A stretch of DNA of 64,000 bases from Astropecten irregularis (Eukaryota; Echinodermata; Asteroidea; Paxillosida; Astropectinidae), in NCBI GenBank assembly GCA_963971285.1, contig OZ020250.1, positions 13,004,499 through 13,068,498 of the forward strand, written 5' to 3'. The number at the start of each line of letters is the position of its first letter. The stretch's first letter is position 1. Positions 27,401 through 39,400 of this stretch are shown here, one piece after another. The translations under genes and the position numbers were made by a program. The notes under the pieces are model-generated. The model did not search any database. It was not told the DNA's origin and saw only the letters and a list, made by a program, of their open reading frames with translations.

Positions 27401-30400
27401 ACCGGAGAGTATGGTGAGTCCCTAGCAGTCCCTGTGAAGGCTGTACACAAAGTTTGTCGTGTACAAACGATACCCCACATGATTGCATTTCAATATCTGT
27501 GCTTGCCATTTGCACAATAGAGAATTCAGAACATGCAAACCGTGTTTAGTACTGATTCATGAGTTTATGGACTCGTAACTCGGAGATCGAGTTGCATACA
27601 TGTTTAAAAAATTGTTATTTTTTCCCTTTTTTTTCAAAATCCCAGATCGTATCTTCCCATCCTCAATTTTTCATTTCAAATATGGAACAAACAAACAAAC
27701 AAACGCCCCAACAAACAAACAAGATTGTCATCCTTGTGATCATTGTGTGTTGGGTTATTTCCTCTGGTTTTGAGTATGTTTAGTGGTACAATTGCTTGAT
27801 ATATATATATATATATTTCTATATATTGAACTGGTGGTCACGTACTGGTGGTGGTTTTTATTGAATGGAGCTCGCTGTAATTTGGCTGTATTTGGCTGTC
27901 TGCTCTTGTACCTATGGTGAACAGGGAATGGTTGGTTTCATTACACTTTATAGAATGACTCGGTTTGGGCATGATATGCACCCATTGGTATAATAATCGT
28001 CTACATGTACAGTATATATGGCTGTGGCTCTGTGTACTTTTTCAGCATCTTTATTCAGTACATGTATGTGTCCAGCAGTGATTATTTCATATATCTGGAA
28101 TGGTGAAAGAAAGTCGTATATATTGCACCACTTTTGTGTGTGTGTGTTTTTTGATATAGCTGTGATATTTTCGTGTATTTTCAGTCCAGATCATTCAATT
28201 AATAGTTGTGTTTGTACATTTTTTACAAGTTTTCAATTTTATACTAATCCCCACAAATGATATTTTTTTTTATTCTGACCTTTTGTTTAATTGTGTCGGA
28301 AGCTGACGTCAGATGAATACCAACAAGTATGTAATTATTAAGCCAGCCACCTAGCTGTTTATTTAATGGAATGTTCTACCGGGGTCGTGCTGGCCTGCAA
28401 GTCCGTACTCTTTGCTTCTGGCCTCTGCCGTCGTCGTCGTACAGACTCTATTCCTCAGTCTTTCTCTCTCTCTCTGCTGTTGTGATCTCGTATTCCACAC
28501 GCAGTGAAACTTTCACACTCGATGTTCTGTGTTCATTGGGCACATTCACAGTCCGTCGGCAGGGTGTTTCCATATCCAAGTTCAATTCTTATGTCTCACT
28601 GATTATACTTTGCACCGTCCTTAAGATATTATAACTCCTGTTGTTTATTTGTTTGGGAGTGGTTTTTTTAAACTGCACTTTAAAAAGTGAGTTGTAACAA
28701 TTCCTTATACCAGAGGCGACTGTCCGTGATTCTAAGGTTTAAAATCGTGATAATTCATGACGGTGGCTCTTTTCATTTTGTAGCTTGTTTGTTAGCATCT
28801 GTTCAGGCGCTGCCAGGCACGGTTCTAGGACAGCTCCCAAAAAATTTTGTCTAGCCCCCCCCCCCCCAAAAAAAATGCAAGTGAACATTTTTTTTTTGGA
28901 AAATACTGGATTTTTTCAGTTATTAAGCGCCAATTATATAAAAAATGTGTTGTGTGGGCTATAATGTGCATGTTTTTCGACCCCTAATAAGACATAGCAG
29001 AAACGAGTGTTAGAAGAACACAAAATATTAGGTCTTCTAGCCCCCCAAAACATAATGGCCCTTCTAACCCCCCAAAAGAACCACGCCTGGGCGCTGTTCT
29101 ACAGGTGAGAGGGGGGAGGGTTGTAAAAAAAGAATTGAGTCTAGCTCCCCCAAGAAATACAATTGAAAAAAAAAAAAACATGCTGGAAAATACTGGATCT
29201 TTTTAGTTATTACATGGCAATTACTTGAAAATGCACTGTGTATGCTTTAGTTTGCATTCTTGCTTCATAGTGAATGTGAGAAGATGATGTCTTGTGCGAA
29301 GGGTCTAGCCCCCCAAAAAATATTGGTTCTCCGAGCCCTCCAAAAATATTGGCTCAGCCTCCCAAAAATATTGGCTCTTCTAGCCCCCCAAACAATATTG
29401 ACTCTAGAACGTGCCTGGTATGGCTGTATCATTGAGGATTTTCCTGACCTGGTGTGGGACTATGGGTTAATGGCACAGGATGAGCTAATAAACTTGAGTT
29501 ACTAACCAGGTTAACATGAAAATACTGCTTTAAAGGTAGTTTCATTCTTAAGTTGTTGTCAAAGAAATACAGATTCATGGGCAAAAATATCAAGGAAGAT
29601 ACAGTAACAGTCATCTGTGAAAATTTCAGTCCCATACGGTGCCCACTTTTTGAGAAAACATTGAAGAACAGCCACAGTATTTCTTAAGTCTGTTCTGTTT
29701 TATTTTTGATCTTTATAAGATCAGAAATAATTTTGGTCACTGGTTTTACTCTTTTCTGGATAAATACACAATTTCAGGCGGAAAAATTTTAACGGTAGGT
29801 TTCTACCACCACCATCTTCATACCCTGTAAGTTATACGTAAATCTGTGAAAATTTCTGTTTTGGTTTCTTACCAAAGTATGATACTACCTTTAAATTGAT
29901 AGATGATTTGATCGGTTTCCCTCGTGGACCAAGGATACTTGGTACAGAGTTTGTTTCAAATTGAAATTGACCTGGCCTTCTCAGGGTTAGATGCTCAATG
30001 AGAAACCTGTGCATGTTGAATTTGAATAATATATTGTACGTGAATTTTCCAAGACTTGGAACACTTGTAAGCCTCTTTTGTAGTAGGCCATCTTTGCAGG
30101 AAAATCGGAACTGCATCAGATGTGTTTGTGCGCACTGTGCAGAATGTTTTGAACACACATCAGACATCCAAACTTCTGATGCACATGGCAATAGGGCTCC
30201 GCGCTATTGAAAGCTATAGTTACCCGGATGTTCGGACAAACATCACAACATTTACGTGTAAGTTAATGGGGCCACGTGCGATTTGTTTGTCCGAACTTCT
30301 GAATGTGACGTCACGAGCGCGGAACCCTATTAATCGGATAGGAGTGATGTCATTTATGATAGACCTATCGTCACCTATTGCATAGTCCCACAAGAGAAAT

Positions 30401-33400
30401 CAAACTATTACTATTGTTCACACTGGGTTAAATTAGCATACAGACGCCAGATGATTCCAAAACTGGAGATACGTGATACTGTGCTGCAGCTCAAACCCGC
30501 ATCGCATGGTATTTCGAAGAGTGTGCTTATATAGCACAATTCTGTACACCTGTGCACAGTACAGTCAACATTATTCAGTAACATTCAAAATGTTTGCTGC
30601 AGCCTGCTGAAATAGGAATCCTGTTTAGGATAATGACATTTGTACACTTGGCATTTTCCTCCAAAATTCTGTTGGACTTACATGTAGTTCCACTTGGTGG
30701 TTTACAACTGTTACGACACATTGGTTACATTACCCAAGTCAGGCTTGATGCTGATACGGAATATGGAAGTGTGTATGTATTATGCAGTCTCTCACTTTTA
30801 ACCTTGTCATTTGATCAAGGGTTCATTGTGTAATGGTTACTGGTTGGATCCTCATCAAACATTTAATCGGCTTCAGACCTCATTGACTTGATGTTGAAGG
30901 ATGCTGTGTTCAGCATAGACTTCATTGGTGTTGCCAGGCGGAAGGCGTATCCATGCATGGGGGAAGTGTTGCTATGTGATCGGCACAACCAATGTGCCAT
31001 GCACAATTTGTGTTTGTGTTAATTTCTGAGGAGTCACATCAGACGGAACTGAATTGAATATTTGATGTGTGATGTGTCAAGGTCTGGAAACAAGGTTTTC
31101 AGCCAGAGGGTGCCTGGCAAATTTTGTTCCAACGTCCGGTTTGCTATGACTATTACGGGGTCATGGTGCTGTGGCCTTGTGGTCACAGACCTAGTAGTTT
31201 GGTGTGTTGAACTCAAAGTCTTGTGGTCATTCTACAGATTGTGGGTTCGAATCCAGCCATGGGTTAATGGTGCTTGCGTCTTTGGGCAAGATGCTTTGTC
31301 ACATGTTGCTCCTCTTCACCCAGGTGTAAATGGGTACCTGCGAGGGTAGAGATGGCTTTGTGGTTTGATTAGCCTCTGTGCACTGAATACGGCAGCCAGG
31401 GCTGTATACTCCTCAGGGAGTTGAGATGGTTTCAGGAATGTAAATTATGGTAAATTATGATAATTTATTTGCACTATGAGTGTCATGCTTGGCGGATACC
31501 GGCGCATCATAAGTGTCCATTATTATTATTATGACTAAACACCCTGTGATCGTCAGCACTTTATGTGTGAATGTCTTAACAGTCATCTAGTCGGACTCCA
31601 TGTTTTTCCCTGTTACGTAACTGTCACTAGAACTTACTGTGAGAATTCTTGAGTCTTTGGCGACACTAGCTCGTCCTCTGAAGCTAGGAGGTTGCTTGTC
31701 TAAGCTATCTAAGCCAGGTTACATGTAAATGTAGGTGGACATACATGCACAGGCGACATGTCTGCTTTTGTGGAGTGTACCTTTCAGCTGCAGTGAGCTG
31801 ATACCGCCTACATTTTATGATCAAGCATCAGGATATTTGAGTTAGCATCAACCAAGGGTTTGATGAAATAGTCCTGTGACTCCTGTCTTGTTTATACCAC
31901 CATTAATCCGGTTCACTGGAATATATATACATATCAAGCTTCAAAACCAGAAATGAATAAACAAAGACTTTGATCGCAGATGCATTTGAATCTAGTATAA
32001 ATTTAAACTCTTTAAATCTAGTTGGGTACTCTCATTAGTCTTTATGCCCATGAATCCCATAAAAAAGAAATTGCTTTGATTCTCGAAATTGTAACTATTT
32101 ATCATAAAGCAATTTCGGGGACATATTTGTCATTTCTAGCAAATGCCAAGAGAAATCTTCACACATTTAAAAAAAAATTTTCTTCAGGGAATGAGGGAAG
32201 ATTTGCGACTATCCATTTTTCTTTGTTTCTCTGAAATTTACAGATTTGGGCTTGGGAAATTATTGGCATATGACTCTATAGTTCAGATTTACATGCTTGG
32301 TTATTGTGCTGAACCACTGGGAGTTCAAAGTTGGGGTTTCGCGGATTGGAAAAGGTGATGAAGTATTAAGGAAGTATATAGCACACCATGATTGCACGTA
32401 ACTTTCTACTTGTACTTATCATCAAATTCATATGCATACTGTACACAAGCAGATGGGAGGTCGGGTGCTCTTGTTTTTTTTTATCATCCAGCAACTTCTC
32501 ATTTTGTCATAATCGTTTCATGTACATCCCCTTTGTTTTCAGCTCAAGCGACTGCTGCGGCTGCAGCAGCTACCTCTGACCCGCTGCAGCAGGCCTACAC
32601 TGGGATGCAACAATACGCCGGTAATCCAGCATTTTGACTCCAGCCCCTTGCCGCAAACTTCTTTTTTTTGGTGGTGACACCATGAAGTGAACATGGGATG
32701 CATTGTCATTTTGATAGGCAGGGTCCTAGCTGTGGTGGATTTGCAGTCCATTCCAGATTTTCAAAATAATTTTTCAAAATAATTTTCAAAATGATTTTCA
32801 AAATAATACTAATGCCAGATACTGCAGGAATATTATATTCCTTTTTTTCTTTGCATTCATAATTTGTTTTTTCCAATCGTTACAAATAGATTTCTGCTTA
32901 TTCTTCAAACATCAATAACATTAAAAAAAGATGTTGTACATGTACTTCATTGTACGCCCCCTCAATTCCCAATCGCACACACAGCAGCAGATTTCGAGAT
33001 GAAATTTATTATCAATGTTTTTCCAGTTGTCTCTACAGCAATCCACACCCATACGTCCTACCTATGCTGTGTTTTGCCCATGACTGCATCTAATGTATCT
33101 ATATACTGCACAAGTGACATAATGACATTGTGTATGTGCAGTGGAATGGTGTACCGTACTCTCTATGGTCATGGAGCTATCCAGTCTATCATTTATAGAC
33201 CTTTCTTTTATTTACAAACACTGCCCCTGGTTGGCATGGGCGGCCAAATGTTGCAAATCATTTCGTCTTCTTGACAGACGGCGTGACCAACTTCAACGTT
33301 TTTGTAAACTTTCCATACCTGTACAAAATACATACCAGCATTGCTTGTGTTGTTTCCATTACATTCAGCAATATATTTCAATGCTTATGAAACGTTGTGA

Positions 33401-36400
33401 ACAAATTGGGTAAAATATGTGGTTATTTGTTATGCCTGGCTTTGATGGTTCGCCATAGTTTCCGCCATGCTGGTTGGCAAAAACTCTGTCTGTGACGTTG
33501 CAAAAGTAAGGTCTATAGAAAGATCTGTAGGCGCAGTACTGAGCTTATCCATTTTTTGGTTTACAGCTTTTTTTTCTCCATTTGTGATCGAAAATCCAAA
33601 CAAAGTAGGCACAAAAGCCATCATCTTGAACAAAAAAAACCCTGCAATAAGCTGGATATATTATGAATATTGGAGTGGCGTAGTAATTTGCTGGCATTTT
33701 CAAGTGATACAGCGCACACACATAGAGCAGTAGCAGGTGTTTTTTGTGGAGGGTTTGCATCATAATTGAGCACTCCTAACAGAGCCTGTTTCCACTGCAG
33801 TCCATAATGTGATTTGCAGTCTGGTGTACAAATCCCTTATGTGCGTGGGAGCCGGAGTGTGATGAATCGAGCAAGGGAAGCGCATGAAAATCTATGCCTT
33901 TTCCGGCCAACTGCAGTAATTTGGGGAACGTACGTGTTAAAAAATGTGGGAATGGCTTTGGTATTGAAAGAAAGACGGAACCAAAATCAAAGATGGGGAA
34001 GTTAAAGGTATAATACATGATTGGTATAAAAGGTCACAGAACAGCACTCACACTTTGTCTAATCCAATATATACATGAAATGATAAACCTTAGACAATTT
34101 GAGCTCAATCGGACATCTGAGTCACGAGAAAAAGCGAAAACCTGACTCAATTTTTCTTATAAAACATAAAGAATGGTTTTGATCTTACCCCGAGATCAAA
34201 ACTGTTTTTGGTCTTTGTTTGACTAATTGCTGGATAAATGCACCATTTTAGACGGAAATATTTTAACAGTATGTTTTGTACCAGTACCATCTTCATACCC
34301 TGAAAGTTGTACATAAATCTGTGAACATTTCTGTTTGGGTATGTTACCAATCCTGCACTGTACCTTTAAAAGGCATAGATCATGTTTTTTGGAATGTGGG
34401 GAATAATGAAATCTCATGTGTTCCTATTATCCATGTGCATGCACTGGCATGTTTGTTGCCACCGTTGTCCGTCAAATTTGTGTGGCCTATTTGCTTGTTT
34501 CACTGTGACAATTTGTATGAGTGTTATTTGTCAGTTTTTGCCTTATGAGGATATTTTAGAAAGCCTTTTAATTTGTGAGAATCCTCATGAATTGCCATGG
34601 CCTTCGTTCATTGCCATTGTCTCATTGACAAAGGTTTTCCTCTCTCATATTTCCTGTCGGCATTAAGGTGCTCCTTAATACATTATTCAAGTATACCTTG
34701 TCCCTTTAGGATTCTAATTCCCTCCCTTGTGCACCATTCCAATCCATTTTCCTCCCTATAATTTTGCAAAACAAATACAGAAGGGTACATGATGTACATC
34801 TTTTAACCAAAACCCATTTCCTTCTCAACAGTAATGTCAAAAGCACTTCATTTAAAAATTCTATCAGCTTTTAGTCGCTGAGGGGCAAATTTTTGTGTAA
34901 CACTGCATATCTTTTCCAATTCTGATTTTTGTTTTTTCATATCAACACATTTGAGGAGCATCATTTAGTACTCGTGCAATATGGAGGCGCATCAATCATT
35001 TGTATTGATTTTAGCCTGATGCATGCATACATGATGCATTGTAGCATCGGCTGGTGGCGTCTTCCTGTCGAGCAGACAAAAATATAATCAGTGGTTAGTT
35101 TATAAACCTACTGTATAAAACAAAGGCTGTCAACGTTGCAGTGTACATGTTCGCATAAATTATGCAGCCAATGTATTCATGCATACATGCACTTGCAGCT
35201 GCTAAAAACAAAAACAAGGAGAAAAATTTCAATCTTCTTCCATTTTCCAGTAGTCAAGTGTACAACTGACTGATACAAGTTCAGTACTTGCACGGCAAAT
35301 CATTTTTCAATAGTTAAAAAAAAAAGATGAACAAAATAAAATAATAAGAAATAAGAGGTAATTTTTTGTATGAATAAAAGCGAAAAAAAAAATGCTGCAA
35401 ATTGCCCATCAGCCAAACTGATGAGTTGAAATGTATCAAATGCTTGGAGCATTGAGGACAGGCCTTATCCTTCCTCCATGCTTGGAGTTAGGAGGGTCTG
35501 ATGTTTCACTCCTAAAGCAAGATCTATCACAAAGTAGTTTCAGAATCTGATCAAGATCTTGCCAGATTCAAAATGACTGGCCCTCCTATACTCCTAGTTT
35601 AATGCTCTGAGCATTTTATTTCGCTATCATTATGGACATAAATGGGAGTGGAGATAGACAAGTTATGAAGAGAAGTTAGAAGAATGCAAGAATTCACTGT
35701 TTTTATATACCCATATAAACAAATCCACATTATACTCTGTAAAGCATGTCAGGCTTATAAGTCACATTCACCATAGAACAAAATAGTCCACTGATCCTAG
35801 GAAATATATTCACTAACCCTTTACAACAGATTCACTTGTAAACCTAATCCAGTAAGGATTCACTATAAAATGCACTGATCCTAAACAACTAATCACCTAC
35901 TCAAGCACTCTGCCAACAAATATCAGTTAACAGTTATTGGCTTAATAGATGAGTTACCAGCTGGTGTGATTGGTAGAACATTTGTCAAATGAAATGTAAA
36001 TAATATTCAATGCATGTAGGCAGATGCTTACCTGTATTGATTTATAATAAACAGATGAAGGGATTTAATATGCACACCATTGCAGCTCGACATCTGTTGC
36101 ATGTATCTTTAACACCAACCATTACCTCAGACTTGACATTTTGACGAATGGCAAACACATGAATATATTATTATTTCCTGCATATTTCACAAGGAATCAA
36201 TTTGGGAATATATCAGAGATTGGTTGTAGACGGACTTTATCTCGCTTTTAATAATTTGCTGGAAAATGATTGGATTTTGCTTTCCGTTTTAGGCCAACCG
36301 GTACTTAAAAGCTTGATAATTTTTATAGCCACCTCGCAAAATTATCTGTGGTTTGTTGAAGTTTATACAACCTCCTATACAGATCCTTATCATGCTATTG

Positions 36401-39400
36401 ATTAAATTACACTTGTCATAACATTATGTACAGTAGCTGGAACATGTAATGGTCACCCATTCCATGTTTGGACATTTGCCAAACCATGCAATGGTCAGCC
36501 ATATTACACAAACATCCAATGGTCATGATTTGACTACGGTTCCCCTACAACGTGTAGCTTTGCCTTATAATAAGAGGAATGGTGCAAAGTCTCCTCAACC
36601 AGAATACTAGGCTAACCTGAGAATGGTCAGAGTTGGGAGGGTCCGACATTTCGATCCTAGCAGGATCTTTCTCAAAGCCTTTCAATCCTAGCAGGATCTT
36701 TAGGCCTGTTTGTTTCGCCACGGATCTTGGTCGCCATATTTGATCTTACACAGGCAGGATACGCTAAAAAACAGTATCCAGAGCAGCTTTAGTGTGCCTG
36801 ATCACTGATCGGGTGCCTGAAACAAACAGGCTCTTTCTCTACAGGTAAAATCTTTGAGAAAGATCCTGCTAGTATTAAAACGTCAAGCCTCCATGATTCT
36901 TATACAAATTGTAAATTACTGTCCTCAATAATCGATATTTAATGATTTCATGTTTTTCCCCCATTCTCCCACTCCCCTTGCAGCTACTTATCCCAGCGCT
37001 TACGGGCAATTAGCCCAGGGATTCCCCGCCCAGCAGACTACCGTCATGCAAACCCCTCAGGCTCGGGAGGGTGAGTATGCCTCCGTCATCACTAAAGAGC
37101 AACGTGAGGAAGATTCACATTTATACTCCGTACCTGATATTGGCAGTATGTCTGCTTGATCTATTTGATGGAATGCAATGCTGTTGTGCTGGGTTGCCTT
37201 GGCTGGCTGTGAATGGATGCAAATATATGCGCTTCTTCGTTCCCCCTTTTTATTTCTTGGGCTTGATTTTGTTTTGCATTGCAGTGGGAAACAGCTTGTG
37301 TCACCATGTATTCCCATTGTGTTTTTACTTTGGTGTTTTTGGTGAGCTGCTGCGAAGCAGTGCGAGTCTATGTAATACCGATTTCCGTCCGGCCAGCGGT
37401 CCGGCCGTTGGGCCGTCAGGCTGTCCGCGTGAAATTTTGAAGTTTTTTGGGGTGGTGGTCTTTTTTTCTTTTTATTTTTTTTTCTTCTCTCTTCAAATAA
37501 ATTATTTTAGTCCAGAAAGACAATAGACAAATGTTACAGGTTTGGGGGTTTTCTTTTTTTTTGCTATTATGTTCGTAACTGCACGTAAGGCCGCAGCGAG
37601 CCATGACAGCTCCAAATGGTGGCTCTGGCTCTATTGGTCAAAGCAGTGAGGACCACTGGTTTCATAGACGGTGCACATGTAAACAGAAATGTGCGGCCAT
37701 CAGTACAAAGGCTTTATACACATTTCTCTTGCCTGTTTGGTCGACAGTCATTGAATTGGACATACAGTAGAATTAAATCTATCACGTCTGCTATAACATC
37801 TTAAATTCTTGGAAGCAAATGTTCAAATGTTTTGGGCAGGGGTGAAGGGTGATAGTATTTACCATTTGTTTGTCTGCAGTACTGCAGTAATTGGTTGCTC
37901 ATAATTTTTTTTTTGTCCGTTTTTATTTTGCTTCTTGTTCTTTGTTTTGTCATTACCGGTGAGGTTTTGGTGGTTGGAAAGAAATGTCATTGAAGTTGTT
38001 GTGAAGTGTGTGATTCCAAGTGGCAGAGTATTAAAGACACTAATGTTAACGGGGATTTTTGGGCCAATATAAGACTAGATCCACAATATGCTGAGGCAAA
38101 TGAAAAACAAAAGCACAAATGACTTTGGTTGAGGGTCGCTTTTTGGTTTACTGCCAGATGATGTAGTTCCTTTACTTTACTTTTGTCTCATTTTGTTTAT
38201 TTTTGGTTTGATTGGCATGTATGAGTAACTTATGAATGGTTAGATATTTGGACTTAAAGTCAGTCCCTGATTATTCAAATTAGCTTGGCATTATTGAATG
38301 TGACGCATCAGAAAATGCAGTTCTTAGCAGACGAGGAAGGTGAAAGTTCAAAACACTGGTAAAACCCAAAACGAAGAAGTTAAAAAACAGGAAGAACATT
38401 ATCTAGTCACTCCCACAGGCTGGTGAGATGTGTTTTGTACCTATAACCACAAATGTCTAGAAAATGGTGAAATTAATTTTATTTTCATCAGAAATATGAA
38501 GAGAGACATGACATTATATGAGTAGAGCTGATCCAAGCAAATACCATAATATACCATTTTATTATGTGTGAGGGCGCCCTCCGTACATTGGCCAAGAACT
38601 GCTTCTTTCTGATGCTGGCATTTGTTGTTTGCTTGGAAATGCATGACTTAATGCCCATAGATTGAAATATCCCTAGACCTCTGTAGAGTCTATAAGAACC
38701 AATAGCAACTGTTGAGCATTGGCTGCAATATTTATTCAAGCTGAAACCTACGTGGTTAGATCGTGTTTATAGACAAAGCGAGATGTTGAAATCTAATATT
38801 TGTCTGGGTATATGATCAATTCTGAAGAATTAAGACTAACTCATCACATGCGATTTGTTAAATGCATCAAAGAATGTTAGGTTGTGTCCCAAATCTCTGG
38901 TTGCAGCTGCGAATTACACACGCACCTATGGCAGCCACTAGCCAGTGACTGAAGCCATTTCCATAGACTTGTGTGTTATTTGTGGTCGCAGATCTCGAGA
39001 TTTGGGACACGGCCTTAGCTCTTCATTTGTGGTGATCACTGTGTCCTGACAAATGAGGGCATATATTGGGCTTGAAACTTTTTCTTTGAAAGGCCAAATG
39101 GCGGTTAAAGACCTTACACTGTGGCAGCTGTTTGCTAAGTGCTGCTTTATTATCCAATTCTCTGTGATGCAATAGATGCTCAAAGTTTCTTATTACTGGT
39201 ATGCACATCGCAGAAATTTAGGAAAAGACTTGCTCTCTATGGTGTACATACAACACTATGCACAAAGTCCTGTTAATAGAAGAGTTATGACACCTGGGGC
39301 TGATTTCACAAAGCATTAACATTCATCTTAAATGAGAATCACTCTTAATTGCTAAGCAAAGTGTGATGTCACCTTACAAATCACTGTGGTGATATACTAA

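Larger units (their letters stand above)
27414..32542 (+). other. CELF4-like: CELF linker intron (5.1 kb)
   Basis: Contains the (AT)n tract, the agcccccca tandem element, MITE A6, the ttcggacaaa repeat and SINE family 1. Remaining sequence has no supported gene. Confidence 0.75.
32621..36983 (+). other. CELF4-like: CELF linker intron (4.4 kb)
   Basis: Contains the degenerate element 33185-33530, MITE B1 (34012-34369), gaaacgtc fragments and family G (36700-36833). Frame 32864-33274 (136 codons) shows no domain and overlaps the repeat. Short direct ttttcaaaat repeats at 32757-32805. Confidence 0.75.

Noticed and set aside
29832-30191. 119-codon frame on the minus strand
   Set aside because: It overlaps the end of MITE A6 and has no domain or splice context.
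32864-33274. 136-codon frame on the plus strand
   Set aside because: Intronic, overlaps a degenerate inverted repeat, no recognisable domain.
37071-37526. 151-codon frame starting at the donor of a CELF exon
   Set aside because: Starts at the GTG of the splice donor and runs into T-rich intron; hydrophobicity reflects T content.
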